A stretch of DNA of 64,000 nt from Myceligenerans pegani (lineage in GTDB: Bacteria > Actinomycetota > Actinomycetes > Actinomycetales > Cellulomonadaceae), in contig NZ_JADBGR010000097.1 in assembly GCF_014892515.1 (NCBI RefSeq), forward strand, positions 25,004 through 89,003, read 5' to 3'. The position numbers were made by a program, and so were the translations under genes. Below are positions 16,467 to 25,094 of the stretch, piece after piece. The notes under the pieces were generated by a model. That model made no database searches, had not been told where the DNA came from, and saw nothing but the letters and a program-made list of their open reading frames with translations. Position 1 is the stretch's first letter, and each line of letters opens with the position of its first letter.

Positions 16467-17149
16467 CCGAGAACCCCGCCCTGGCCGGAGCCAAGCCGAC
16501 AGACGTCTGGGGAATGTTCTTCCCGCCGGGATGGGTCCGGTTCCCCACCGGCCCGGACCAGGCCCGCGAGCTCGACGAGGCGATCGAGGAGGTGGTCCGC
16601 CAGGCCCTGCCCGACGACCTCCCGCGCGACTCCGCCGAGCCGCACCGCCACCTGATGCGCGACGCCCTGCGCGAGACCTTCACCGAGGCCACCGAGGCCG
16701 GGGCCGGAGCCGTGTACCTCCCGACCGAGCCCCTGAACGGCATCATGACGCCCTGCTCCATCACCGAGGCCGAGCTCGTCGCCGACGCCGGCAGCAACCC
16801 GGTCGAGGTGGCGGCCAGCATCCTCCGGGAGGACTACGACGAGAGCGAGCTCGTCGAGGTCGACGGCCGCCCCGGCGCCCGCGTCACGACGACCTCCCAC
16901 GACGTGCGGCACGAGGGCGACTTCCCCGTGGTGTCCACCAAGCAGGTCGTCTACGTGATCTCCCGCGACGACGCCGAGGGCGACTGGCTCGTGATGTCCT
17001 TCAGCACGGTCTGGAACACCGAGGAGGGCGAGCTGGTGTCCGAGGCGCTCGTCATCTTCTTCGACGCCCTGATGTCCACCTTCCGCTGGGCCGGCCCCGG
17101 CGCGCATCCCCTCACGCCCCTCGACGGGACCGGCCCCGCCGGCCGGTAG
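16463..17149 (+). CDS. Uncharacterised soluble protein in the secretion operon (paralogue B)
   Basis: A 228-residue acidic soluble protein, ATG 16463 overlapping the previous stop. Near its start is WGMFFPPGWVRFPTGPDQ, matching in position the PPAGW motif of the preceding protein. The centre includes VYLPTEPLNGIMTPCSITEAEL and the C-terminal part VVSTKQVVYVISRD and WLVMSFSTVWNTEEGELVSEALVIFFDALMS in separate strands and helices. It resembles families that accompany secreted substrates as chaperones, but no family name can be given. The LysM-like gene starts 24 bases downstream. Confidence 0.6.
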   Translation: MTENPALAGAKPTDVWGMFFPPGWVRFPTGPDQARELDEAIEEVVRQALPDDLPRDSAEPHRHLMRDALRETFTEATEAGAGAVYLPTEPLNGIMTPCSITEAELVADAGSNPVEVAASILREDYDESELVEVDGRPGARVTTTSHDVRHEGDFPVVSTKQVVYVISRDDAEGDWLVMSFSTVWNTEEGELVSEALVIFFDALMSTFRWAGPGAHPLTPLDGTGPAGR

Positions 17150-17173
17150 ACGAATCGACAGCCCGGAGCACCA

Positions 17174-18499
17174 GTGTCCCGAATCCGCCACCTGATCACC
17201 CTGGCTCTCGCGGTGATCGCGGCCGTCCTGTCCGCCCCCACGGCAGCGGCCGCGGCCGCCGACGGCGAGGACGTCAAGTACTACGTCGTCCAGGACAAGG
17301 GCGACGCCGAGCCCGAGTTCCTGTTCGAGATCGCCCAGCGCTACCTCGGCGACGGCGAACGGTACACCGAGATCTTCGAGCTCAACGAGGGCCGCGTCCA
17401 GCCCGACGGCACCACGGTCACCACGCCCGAGGTGCTCCTGCCCGGCTGGATCCTGCTGATGCCCGACGACGCCGAGGGCGACGGCATCCGCACCGGCCCC
17501 CTCCTCGAGGTGACCCCGCCCGCCGCCGAGCCCGGGGGCGCGCCGGGAACGGGCGAGCAGGGCGCGACCGCCCCCGGAGCGACCGATGCCGCCGCCCCGG
17601 ACGCCGGCGACGACGGCGCGGGCCCCGCCGGCTGGCTCGTCCCCGCCCTGATCACCCTCGGCGCGCTGCTCGTGACCGGCGGCCTGGCGGCCGGCGTCGT
17701 CCTGCTCCTGCGGCGTCGGCGAGCCGGCCGCACCGCCGAGCCGTTCGACGACAGCCTGCTGCGCACCGACACGTCGTCGGCCTGGATGACGGACCGCGCG
17801 CTGCGCGTCCTGGTGGCCGCGTGCGAGCGCGGCGGGATCGAGGTGCCCGTGCTCACGGCCGTGTTCATCGAGGGCCCGGCGATGCGGCTGCGGCTGCAGA
17901 ACCCGCACGACTCCGCGCCGGCGCCCTGGATCGCGGGGGACGGCGGCACGACCTGGACGGCGCAGATCGCCCGGCTGCAGGCCGAGCCGGCGTCGGACGG
18001 GCAACTGGGCGGGTTCTCGCGCCTGGTGACGCTGGGCGTCGGGGAGAGCGGCCGTGTGATGATCGACTTCGCGCGGGCGCGCGGCATCATCAGCCTGGAC
18101 GGCTCGACGCGGGCGCGGCACGAGGCGCTGCGGCGCTGGCTCGGGGAGCTGACGAGCAACCCCTGGTCCGGCAGCCCGCGCGTCGTGATGGTCGGCAACG
18201 GCCTGCCGCAGCAGGAGACCGCCGAGCACGTCGCCGGCCTCGAACAGGTCGTCCCCGAGCTGGTGCTCGGGGAGGGTGGCGTGCTCGTCCTGTCCCAGGC
18301 GCCCGTCGCCGCGCAGCAGGAACTCCTGAACTCCCGGTTCGCCGACCCGCGCTTCAGCTGGGTGGTGATCGTCCTCGGACAGGTGCCGGTCGCACGATGG
18401 CGGTTCACGGCGCGCGACGACGGGTGGCTGCGCAGCGACTTCCTCCCGGACGTGCGCTTCGACGAGCAGACGGCGGTACGGCGGGTGGACCAGCGATGA
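17174..18499 (+). CDS. LysM-like, single-pass membrane component of the secretion operon
   Basis: A 441-residue protein, GTG 17174 with GGAG six bases upstream. Signal peptide: residues 1-29 (LITLALAVIAAVLSAPTAAA). A LysM-like fold follows at about 36-100 (YYVVQDKG...FEIAQRYLGDG...LLPGWILLMP). Then come an Ala/Gly/Pro linker, one membrane helix at about 157-182 (ALITLGALLVTGGLAAGVVLL) and an RRRR stop-transfer. The roughly 250-residue C-terminal domain is cytoplasmic, with FDDSLLRTDTSSAWM, ARHEALRRWLGELTSNPWSG and ARDDGWLRSDFLPDVRFDEQ as landmarks. The topology, cell wall outside and domain inside, suits an anchor for the ATPase. It occupies the place of EccB/EssB, to which no similarity is visible. 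ATGA overlap with the next gene. Confidence 0.72.
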   Translation: MSRIRHLITLALAVIAAVLSAPTAAAAAADGEDVKYYVVQDKGDAEPEFLFEIAQRYLGDGERYTEIFELNEGRVQPDGTTVTTPEVLLPGWILLMPDDAEGDGIRTGPLLEVTPPAAEPGGAPGTGEQGATAPGATDAAAPDAGDDGAGPAGWLVPALITLGALLVTGGLAAGVVLLLRRRRAGRTAEPFDDSLLRTDTSSAWMTDRALRVLVAACERGGIEVPVLTAVFIEGPAMRLRLQNPHDSAPAPWIAGDGGTTWTAQIARLQAEPASDGQLGGFSRLVTLGVGESGRVMIDFARARGIISLDGSTRARHEALRRWLGELTSNPWSGSPRVVMVGNGLPQQETAEHVAGLEQVVPELVLGEGGVLVLSQAPVAAQQELLNSRFADPRFSWVVIVLGQVPVARWRFTARDDGWLRSDFLPDVRFDEQTAVRRVDQR

Positions 18500-20457
18500 G
18501 GCGCCACGGAACGACGAGGCATCACGGAACGACGAGGCAGCGCGCGACCTCGCGGCGGCGCGGGAACGAGACCGGCTGGACCGGTACGGCCAGGAGGGCC
18601 CCGGCGCGGGCCGCCGCGCTGCTGGCCGCCGCGCTCCTGGCGACGTGGCTGGTCCCGGCCCCACCCGCCGCCGCCGAGCCGGAACTGCTGAGCCAGGGCA
18701 AGCCCGTGCGGGTGTCCGCCGTGGAGAACAACGACCCGGAGCTGGTGGCGAAGCACGCCGTGGACGGCAGCCTCGCCACGCGCTGGGCGAGCCATCACGA
18801 GGACCCGTCGTGGATCTGGGTGGACCTGCAGGTGAAGGCCGACGTCCGGCGCATCCGGATCGACTGGGAGGCCGCCCACTCCACGGCCTACACGATCGAC
18901 GTGTCGGACGACGCCGCCACCTGGACGACCCTCGCGACGGTCGACCCGGCCGACGGCGGCACCGACGTGCTGGACGTGTCCGGCCGGGGCCGGTACGTGC
19001 GGATGTTCGGCATCACCCGCAACGGCATCGCGGGCCACTCCCTCTGGGAGTTCCAGGTCTTCGGCACGCCGGTGCCCGAGAAGCCGAAGAAGACGGAACC
19101 CACCGAGAAGCCCGAGCAGGAGGAGCCGGAGCAGGAGCCCGCGCCCGAGCAGGAGAGCCCCGCGCCGCCGCCGGCGACCGAGGCCCCCGCACCGCCGTCG
19201 CCCTCGCCGACCGAGCGCCCGGTCCCGGAGCGGGAGGGACCGCCGGGCTCCGTCGTCTACTACGTCGTCAAGAAGAAGCAGGACGGGAACCCCGAGAAGA
19301 TCGAGGGGATCGCCGACCGGTTCCTCGGCGACGCCGAGCGGTGGCCCGAGATCGTCGACCTCACCGAGGGCCATCGCCAGCCGGACGGGCGATTCCTGGC
19401 CGACCCGCACAAGCTGCGTCCCGGATGGGTGCTGCGGCTGCCCGAGGACGCGGTGGGCAAGGGCGTGAGGTTCGGCCTGCTGCCCGGCTACGAGCCCTCC
19501 CCGTCGCCGTCGCCCTCGCCCAGCCCGAGCCTGGCGGCGCCGGAGTCGGCCGAGGCGGAGAGCAGCGAGCTCACCAGCGCCGTCGGCGCGGTCCTCGGGC
19601 CGGTCCTCCTGGCGGTCGGCGGCCTCCTCGTCCTGGCGGGACTGGTCCTGGCCGCGGTGCGCCTCGGCCGGACGCTGCGGGAGCGCCGCAGGGACCGGAC
19701 CCCGTTCGACGACAGCGTGCTGCGCACCGACACCTCCGCGGCCTGGACCGTGGACCACGCGCTGCGTGCGCTCATCGCCGCGTGCGAGCGCGACGGGCTG
19801 GACGTGCCCGGCGTGACCGGGGTGTTCATCGAGGGCAGCACGCTGCGCCTGCGGCTCACGAACCCCGCCTCGGTCGGTCCCGAGCCCTGGGCGGTGAGCG
19901 AGGACGGGCAGAGCTGGATGGCGCCGCTGTCGAAGCTGCAGGCGGCGCCGGTGTCCGACGGGTCGACGGCGCAGTTCGCCCGGCTCGTCAACCTGGGGAT
20001 GAGCGAGACCGGGCGCGTGCTGGTCGACTTCTCCCTCGCGCGCGGGGTCGTCAGCCTGGACGGCTCGGTCCGGGCGCGGCACGAGGTGCTGCGCCGCTGG
20101 CTCGGGGAGTTCACCGGGAACCCGTGGTCCGGCGAGCCGCGGGTGGTCATGGTCGGCGACGGCCTGCCGCGCCCGGACCAGGTGGAGCACGTCAGCGGGT
20201 TCGACCAGGTCAAGCAGGAGATGGAGGTCGGGGACGGCGGGGTGCTGGTGCTGTCGCAGCCGCCGTCGTCGGCGGACAAGGACTTCCTGGCCGAGCGGTT
20301 CGCCGATCCCGCGTTCGGGTGGGTCGTGATCGTGCTCGGCTCGTGGTCGGCGGCGAAGTGGCGGTTCACGGCGCGCGACGACGGGTGGCTGCGCAGCGGC
20401 TTCCTGCCGCACGTGCGGTACGACGAGCAGGCGGCGGTGCGCCGCGGGAGCGACTGA
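18496..20457 (+). CDS. F5/8C-like + LysM-like membrane component of the secretion operon
   Basis: A 653-residue paralogue of the preceding protein with an extra outer domain. An arginine-rich start and long signal (AALLAAALLATWLVPAPPAAA) lead into a discoidin (F5/8 type C, galactose-binding-like) domain at about 55-195 (GKPVRVSAVENNDPEL, DGSLATRWASHHEDPSWIW, YTIDVSDDAATW, GRYVRMFGITR). A long Pro/Glu stalk is followed by a LysM-like unit (YYVVKKKQDGN, RFLGDAERWPEIV, LRPGWVLRLP), a PSPSPSP spacer, one membrane helix (GPVLLAVGGLLVLAGLVLAAV) and the same C-terminal domain as its neighbour (ARHEVLRRWLGEFTGNPWSG; ARDDGWLRSGFLPHVRYDEQ). It probably docks on cell-wall glycan and forms a heteromer with its paralogue. 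Confidence 0.72.
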   Translation: MRRHGTTRHHGTTRQRATSRRRGNETGWTGTARRAPARAAALLAAALLATWLVPAPPAAAEPELLSQGKPVRVSAVENNDPELVAKHAVDGSLATRWASHHEDPSWIWVDLQVKADVRRIRIDWEAAHSTAYTIDVSDDAATWTTLATVDPADGGTDVLDVSGRGRYVRMFGITRNGIAGHSLWEFQVFGTPVPEKPKKTEPTEKPEQEEPEQEPAPEQESPAPPPATEAPAPPSPSPTERPVPEREGPPGSVVYYVVKKKQDGNPEKIEGIADRFLGDAERWPEIVDLTEGHRQPDGRFLADPHKLRPGWVLRLPEDAVGKGVRFGLLPGYEPSPSPSPSPSPSLAAPESAEAESSELTSAVGAVLGPVLLAVGGLLVLAGLVLAAVRLGRTLRERRRDRTPFDDSVLRTDTSAAWTVDHALRALIAACERDGLDVPGVTGVFIEGSTLRLRLTNPASVGPEPWAVSEDGQSWMAPLSKLQAAPVSDGSTAQFARLVNLGMSETGRVLVDFSLARGVVSLDGSVRARHEVLRRWLGEFTGNPWSGEPRVVMVGDGLPRPDQVEHVSGFDQVKQEMEVGDGGVLVLSQPPSSADKDFLAERFADPAFGWVVIVLGSWSAAKWRFTARDDGWLRSGFLPHVRYDEQAAVRRGSD

Positions 20458-20458
20458 C

Positions 20459-23400
20459 ATGCGGGTGCTGATCACCGCGCACCACGGGGTGCGCGAGGCG
20501 CTGCTGTGGCTCGAGGTCGACGAGGCGACGCCGGTGGCGGACCTCGCGGAGCGGATCGCGGCGGAGGTGGGGGCGCCCCGTGGGGCCGCCCTGTTCGTGG
20601 ACGACGTCGCCGTCCCCGCGACCGCGGCCGGCGGCGAGCCCGTCCTCGCGGCCGACTCCGGCCTGCGGGACGGCGCGCGGATCACGTTCACCCCGCCGGC
20701 GGACCAGGGCGCCGGGGGCGGCGGGCCGGTGGACCTCTGCGTCACGGGCGGCCTCGGGGCCGGCGCCGTCGTGCGGCTGGGCGTGGGGGAGTCCGTCCTG
20801 CAGATCGGCCCGGACGGCCGGGTGCGCGTCGACGAGCGGCGCGAGGGCGGACTGCCCGCCGTGGCCGTCGTCGTCGCGCTGGACGGACGCGTGACGGTGC
20901 GCCGGATCCCGGAACCGCGATCGGCCGGGCAGGCCGTGCACCACGACCGCCTCGCCGAGCCGCTCGGCGAGGACGATGTCGAATGGCCGGCCGGCACCCA
21001 GCTGCGGCTCGGCCCGAGCGTGCTCACCGTGCAGTCCGCCACGCGTGCCGACGCCGACCTGCGGCCGGGCAAGGAGCCCGGCACGCTCGACTACAACCGG
21101 CCGCCGCGGCTCCTGCCGCCGGACCCCGCCACCCACTTCCGTCTCCCGGCCGAACCGCCGCCGCCCGCGCGCAACCCGCTGCCGTGGCTCGCCATGGCGA
21201 TGCCGGCCGTGCTGGGCGTCGTGATGGCCATGGTGTTCCAGTCGCCGTACTTCCTGATGTTCGCGCTGGCCTCGCCGTTGATGGGGCTCGGCAACTGGTG
21301 GATGAACAAGCGCAACGGGAAGACGACGCACAAGGAACGCCTGCGGCAGCACGCCGAGGAGCGCGCCACCCTGGAGGCCGAGGTGCTCGACGCCGTGCGG
21401 CTCGAGCAGCACCGCCGCCGCATGTCGAGCCCCGGTGCCGGCGAACTGCGGATCATCGCGACGACCCCGACCCGCCGCCTCTGGGAACGCCGCGACACCG
21501 ACGCCGACCACCTTGCCGTCCGCTTCGGCCTGGCCGACGCGACCAGCCGCGTCGAGGTCGAGGACGCGGAGGAGCCCGAGCACCGGCGGCGCACCAAGGC
21601 CACCGTCAACGCGGTCCCCGTCACGGTGTCGCTGCGCGAGGCCGGCGTCGTCGGCATCGCCGGGCCGGGCGACTGGCCGCGCCGCCGCGCCCGCTGGATC
21701 GTCGGCCAGCTCGGCGTCCTGCAGAGCCCCCGCGACGTCCAGGTGTACGTCCTGACCAGCCCCGAGCACGTGGCGCAGTGGACCTGGGCCGCCTGGCTGC
21801 CGCACGTGCGTCCCGGCCTCGGGCAGGACGCCGTCGCCCTGTTCGGCACCAGCACCGACACGCTCGCTGCCCGCGTCGCCGAGGTGAACGCGATCATCAC
21901 GCAGCGGCGCGCGGCCACGCAGGAGGTCGGCGGGGCCAAGGCGGGGTTCGGCCCGCAGGTCGTCGTCGTGCTCGACGGCGCCCGCCGGCTGCGTGCCCTG
22001 CCCGGCGTCGTCGCCATCCTGCGGGACGGGCCCGCCGTCGGCGTCAGCGTCGTCTGCCTCGACGGCGACGAGCAGCTCCTGCCCGAGGAGTGCACCGTCG
22101 TCGCGCAGGTGCGGCCCGACGGCGCCATGACGCTGCGCCGCCAGGACGCGGACGACCTGCGGGCCGTGACCACCGACGAGGTCGCGGACGACTGGTACGA
22201 GCCGGTCGCGCGTGCCGTCGCCGCGGTGCACGACGTCACGGCCACCGAGGGCGCCGGGATGATCCCCGACTCCGCCCGCCTCGTCGAGGTCCTCGGGATC
22301 GAGGACGCCGACGCCGAGCTGTTCGCCGCCCGCTGGCGCGGCATCGGAAACGCGGGCAGCACGCTGGCCACCGTCGGCGTCTCCCTCGACGGGCCGTTCG
22401 GTCTCGACCTCATCAAGGACGGTCCGCACGGGCTCGTCGGCGGCACCACCGGATCCGGCAAGTCCGAGTTCCTGCAGACCCTCGTCGCCTCGCTCGCCGT
22501 CGTCAACACGCCCGACACCATGAACTTCGTGCTGGTGGACTACAAGGGCGGCGCCGCGTTCAGCCGGTGCGAGCTCCTGCCGCACACCGTCGGCATGGTC
22601 ACCGACCTCGACTCCCACCTCGTCGAACGGGCGCTGGACTCGCTGCGCGCCGAGCTCACCCACCGCGAGCACGTGCTCGCCGCGATCGGCGCCAAGGACC
22701 TCGAGGACTACCTCGACGCCCAGAACCGCGGTCATGCCGGCCCCACCCTGCCGCGCCTGCTCATCGTCATCGACGAGTTCGCCTCCATGGCCCGCGAGCT
22801 GCCCGACTTCGTCACCGGGCTCGTCAACATCGCCCAGCGCGGCCGCTCCCTCGGCATCCATCTCATCCTGGCCACCCAGCGGCCGTCCGGCGTCGTCTCG
22901 CCGGAGATCCGCGCCAACACCAACCTGCGCGTCGCGCTGCGCATGACCGACAAGAGCGAGTCCCAGGACGTCATCGACGCCCCGGACGCCTCGGAGATCA
23001 CCAAGTCCCAGCCCGGACGCGCCTATGCGCGACTCGGCGCGTCGTCGGTCGTGCCGTTCCAGTCCGCCCGGGTCGGCGGGCGCCGGCTCACGCGGGCCGA
23101 CGTCGTCGCGGTGCCGCCCCCGTTCGCCGGCCGGGTCGCCGTGGCCGAGCTCGGCAACCCGGCCCCGAGACCCCGCAGGACCGAACGGCGGCAGGAGGTC
23201 GAGACCGACCTGGCCGCGCTCGTCGACACCCTCCGCGCCGCCGCGCGCGACGGCGGCTGGGCCGAACCCCGCAAACCCTGGCTCCCGCCGCTGCCCGGAC
23301 TGCTCCCGCTCGCGGGGATCGCCCAGCCGGCGAACCCGTCGGCGTTCGCGTGGGCCCTCGAGGACGAGCCCGGCCGGCAGCGGCAGGGACCCGCCGAGAT

Positions 23401-24859
23401 CGACCTCGACGAGTTCGGGCACCGGTACGTCGTCGGTGCCGCCGGAACCGGCCGGTCCACCGCCCTGCGCACGACGGCGTTCGCGGCCGCGACGGCCATG
23501 TCCGTGCGCGATCTGCACCTCTACGCGCTCGACTGCGGCAACGGCGCGCTCGCCGTGCTGGACGAGCTGCCGCACACGGGCGCCGTCGTGCAACGCGGGC
23601 AGGCGGACCGGGCCAGCCGGCTCCTCACGCGCCTGCGGGCAGAGCTGGGCCGGCGTCAGCAGGTGCTCGCCGCCGGCAACTTCGCCAACGTCACCGAGCA
23701 GCGGGAGACGGCGGACCCGGCCGACCGCCTGCCGCGCGCGCTCGTGCTGATCGACCGGTGGGACAGCTTCCTGACCACGTACGGCGACGCCGACGGCGGG
23801 GCGCTCCTCGACATCGTCACCGAGCTGATGCGCGACGGCGCCAGCGCCGGCATCCACCTGATCATCTCCGGCGACCGCGCGCTGCTCACCGGCCGGATGA
23901 GCACGCTCACCGACGACGTCGTCGTGCTGCGGCTCACCGACCGGATGGACTACGGCATGGCCGGGATCAACCACAAGAAGCTGCCGGAGGAGGTGCCGCC
24001 GGGCCGCGCCTACCGCGGCGGCAGCGGGACGGAGACGCAGATCGCGATCCTGGGCGACGACCCCTCGGGGCGGGCGCAGAGCGCGGCGGCGCGCGCGGCG
24101 GCCGCGCGCGTCCGGGAACGCGAGGTCGTGGCTCCCGGTACGGGGCCGTTCCGGGTGGACGACCTGCCGTCGACCATCACGGTCGACGCCGCCTACCGGT
24201 ACGCCGGGCCGGAGGCGGCCTCGCCGATGTGGGCGCTGCTCGGGGTGGGCGGCGACGACCTGACCGCGTTCGGGATGGACCTGGCCGGCGACGCGCCGTC
24301 GTTCATCGTGGGCGGCCCGGCGCGGTCCGGCCGCTCCACGATGCTCGCCGTCATGGCGGAGTCGCTGCTGCGCGGCGGGACCGAGCTGGTGGTCGCGGCG
24401 CCACGGCCGAGCCCGCTGCGCGACCTCGCCGGGCGCGACGGGGTGCGGACCGTGCTCACGGACCCCGAGGCGCTGACCGAGGAGGCGCTCGCGCCCCACC
24501 TGGAGCCGGACGGCGCCCCCGTGGTCCTCCTGGTGGACGACGCGGAACTGGTGGCGGACTGCCCGGCCAAGGGCTGGCTGCGCTCGTGGTTCCGCACGGC
24601 GGGCGACCACCGGCGCGCGCTCGTGCTCGGCGGGGAGGCGTCCGAGGTGGCGAGCGGGTTCTCCGGGTGGCAGGTCGACGCGAAGAAGAACCGGCGCGGC
24701 GCGCTGCTCAGCCCGCAGGACCGGTTCGACGGCGACCTGGTGGGCGCGAGCCTGCCCCGCTCGGCGGTGTCGAGCCAGGTGGCGCCGGGCAAGGCGCTCG
24801 TCCACCTGGGCTCGGGAGACCTGACGACGGTGCTGGTCCCGACGGCGCCAGGGACCTGA
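20459..24859 (+). CDS. EssC/EccC-type FtsK/SpoIIIE secretion ATPase
   Basis: A 1466-residue membrane ATPase, ATG 20459, one base after the previous stop. Order of parts: a ubiquitin-like N-terminus at residues 1-80 (VLITAHHGVREALLWLEV), an FHA-like domain at about 90-195, two membrane helices at about 240-285, and three FtsK/SpoIIIE ATPase domains. Domain 1 has intact Walker A (GGTTGSGKSEF, near 660) and Walker B (LLIVIDEFA, near 770). Domain 2 has AGTGRST near 990 and LVLIDRWD, and domain 3 has ARSGRST near 1283 and LLVDDAEL; in both the catalytic Lys is replaced by Arg. FHA-like modules ahead of the membrane helices are typical of Gram-positive EssC rather than mycobacterial EccC. It is the motor of the operon that starts at 13680. 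Confidence 0.88.
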   Translation: MRVLITAHHGVREALLWLEVDEATPVADLAERIAAEVGAPRGAALFVDDVAVPATAAGGEPVLAADSGLRDGARITFTPPADQGAGGGGPVDLCVTGGLGAGAVVRLGVGESVLQIGPDGRVRVDERREGGLPAVAVVVALDGRVTVRRIPEPRSAGQAVHHDRLAEPLGEDDVEWPAGTQLRLGPSVLTVQSATRADADLRPGKEPGTLDYNRPPRLLPPDPATHFRLPAEPPPPARNPLPWLAMAMPAVLGVVMAMVFQSPYFLMFALASPLMGLGNWWMNKRNGKTTHKERLRQHAEERATLEAEVLDAVRLEQHRRRMSSPGAGELRIIATTPTRRLWERRDTDADHLAVRFGLADATSRVEVEDAEEPEHRRRTKATVNAVPVTVSLREAGVVGIAGPGDWPRRRARWIVGQLGVLQSPRDVQVYVLTSPEHVAQWTWAAWLPHVRPGLGQDAVALFGTSTDTLAARVAEVNAIITQRRAATQEVGGAKAGFGPQVVVVLDGARRLRALPGVVAILRDGPAVGVSVVCLDGDEQLLPEECTVVAQVRPDGAMTLRRQDADDLRAVTTDEVADDWYEPVARAVAAVHDVTATEGAGMIPDSARLVEVLGIEDADAELFAARWRGIGNAGSTLATVGVSLDGPFGLDLIKDGPHGLVGGTTGSGKSEFLQTLVASLAVVNTPDTMNFVLVDYKGGAAFSRCELLPHTVGMVTDLDSHLVERALDSLRAELTHREHVLAAIGAKDLEDYLDAQNRGHAGPTLPRLLIVIDEFASMARELPDFVTGLVNIAQRGRSLGIHLILATQRPSGVVSPEIRANTNLRVALRMTDKSESQDVIDAPDASEITKSQPGRAYARLGASSVVPFQSARVGGRRLTRADVVAVPPPFAGRVAVAELGNPAPRPRRTERRQEVETDLAALVDTLRAAARDGGWAEPRKPWLPPLPGLLPLAGIAQPANPSAFAWALEDEPGRQRQGPAEIDLDEFGHRYVVGAAGTGRSTALRTTAFAAATAMSVRDLHLYALDCGNGALAVLDELPHTGAVVQRGQADRASRLLTRLRAELGRRQQVLAAGNFANVTEQRETADPADRLPRALVLIDRWDSFLTTYGDADGGALLDIVTELMRDGASAGIHLIISGDRALLTGRMSTLTDDVVVLRLTDRMDYGMAGINHKKLPEEVPPGRAYRGGSGTETQIAILGDDPSGRAQSAAARAAAARVREREVVAPGTGPFRVDDLPSTITVDAAYRYAGPEAASPMWALLGVGGDDLTAFGMDLAGDAPSFIVGGPARSGRSTMLAVMAESLLRGGTELVVAAPRPSPLRDLAGRDGVRTVLTDPEALTEEALAPHLEPDGAPVVLLVDDAELVADCPAKGWLRSWFRTAGDHRRALVLGGEASEVASGFSGWQVDAKKNRRGALLSPQDRFDGDLVGASLPRSAVSSQVAPGKALVHLGSGDLTTVLVPTAPGT

Positions 24860-25094
24860 CGCGGGGCGGGGTTCGGAGGATGTGTGGTCGGGGGTTTTCG
24901 ACCTTCTGCACTGAATCTGGGTCTTGAGTCCGCTCGCGCGATGGCCTGCGCCTGCTGCCCCAGAGCCCCTGGACCCACGCAGGCCCCCGGACCGGGTACT
25001 ACGGGCCGGATCAGAGGCACGCGGCAGCGCTGAGTGCTGCGCACCGGTGGAGTGGAACATCGGGGTTCCTCCGGCGCTCGGCCTGTTCCTGATC

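Noticed and set aside
15773..18664. Very long minus-strand open frames opposite the secretion operon
   Set aside because: Composition is His/Gly/Arg-rich with no recognisable domain, and the plus-strand genes show signal peptides, TM helices and conserved motifs.
24860..25094. Search for further genes of the secretion operon after the ATPase
   Set aside because: No frame with credible start, ribosome binding site or composition; only a weak GGTCG/CGACC hairpin near 24890 that may help termination.
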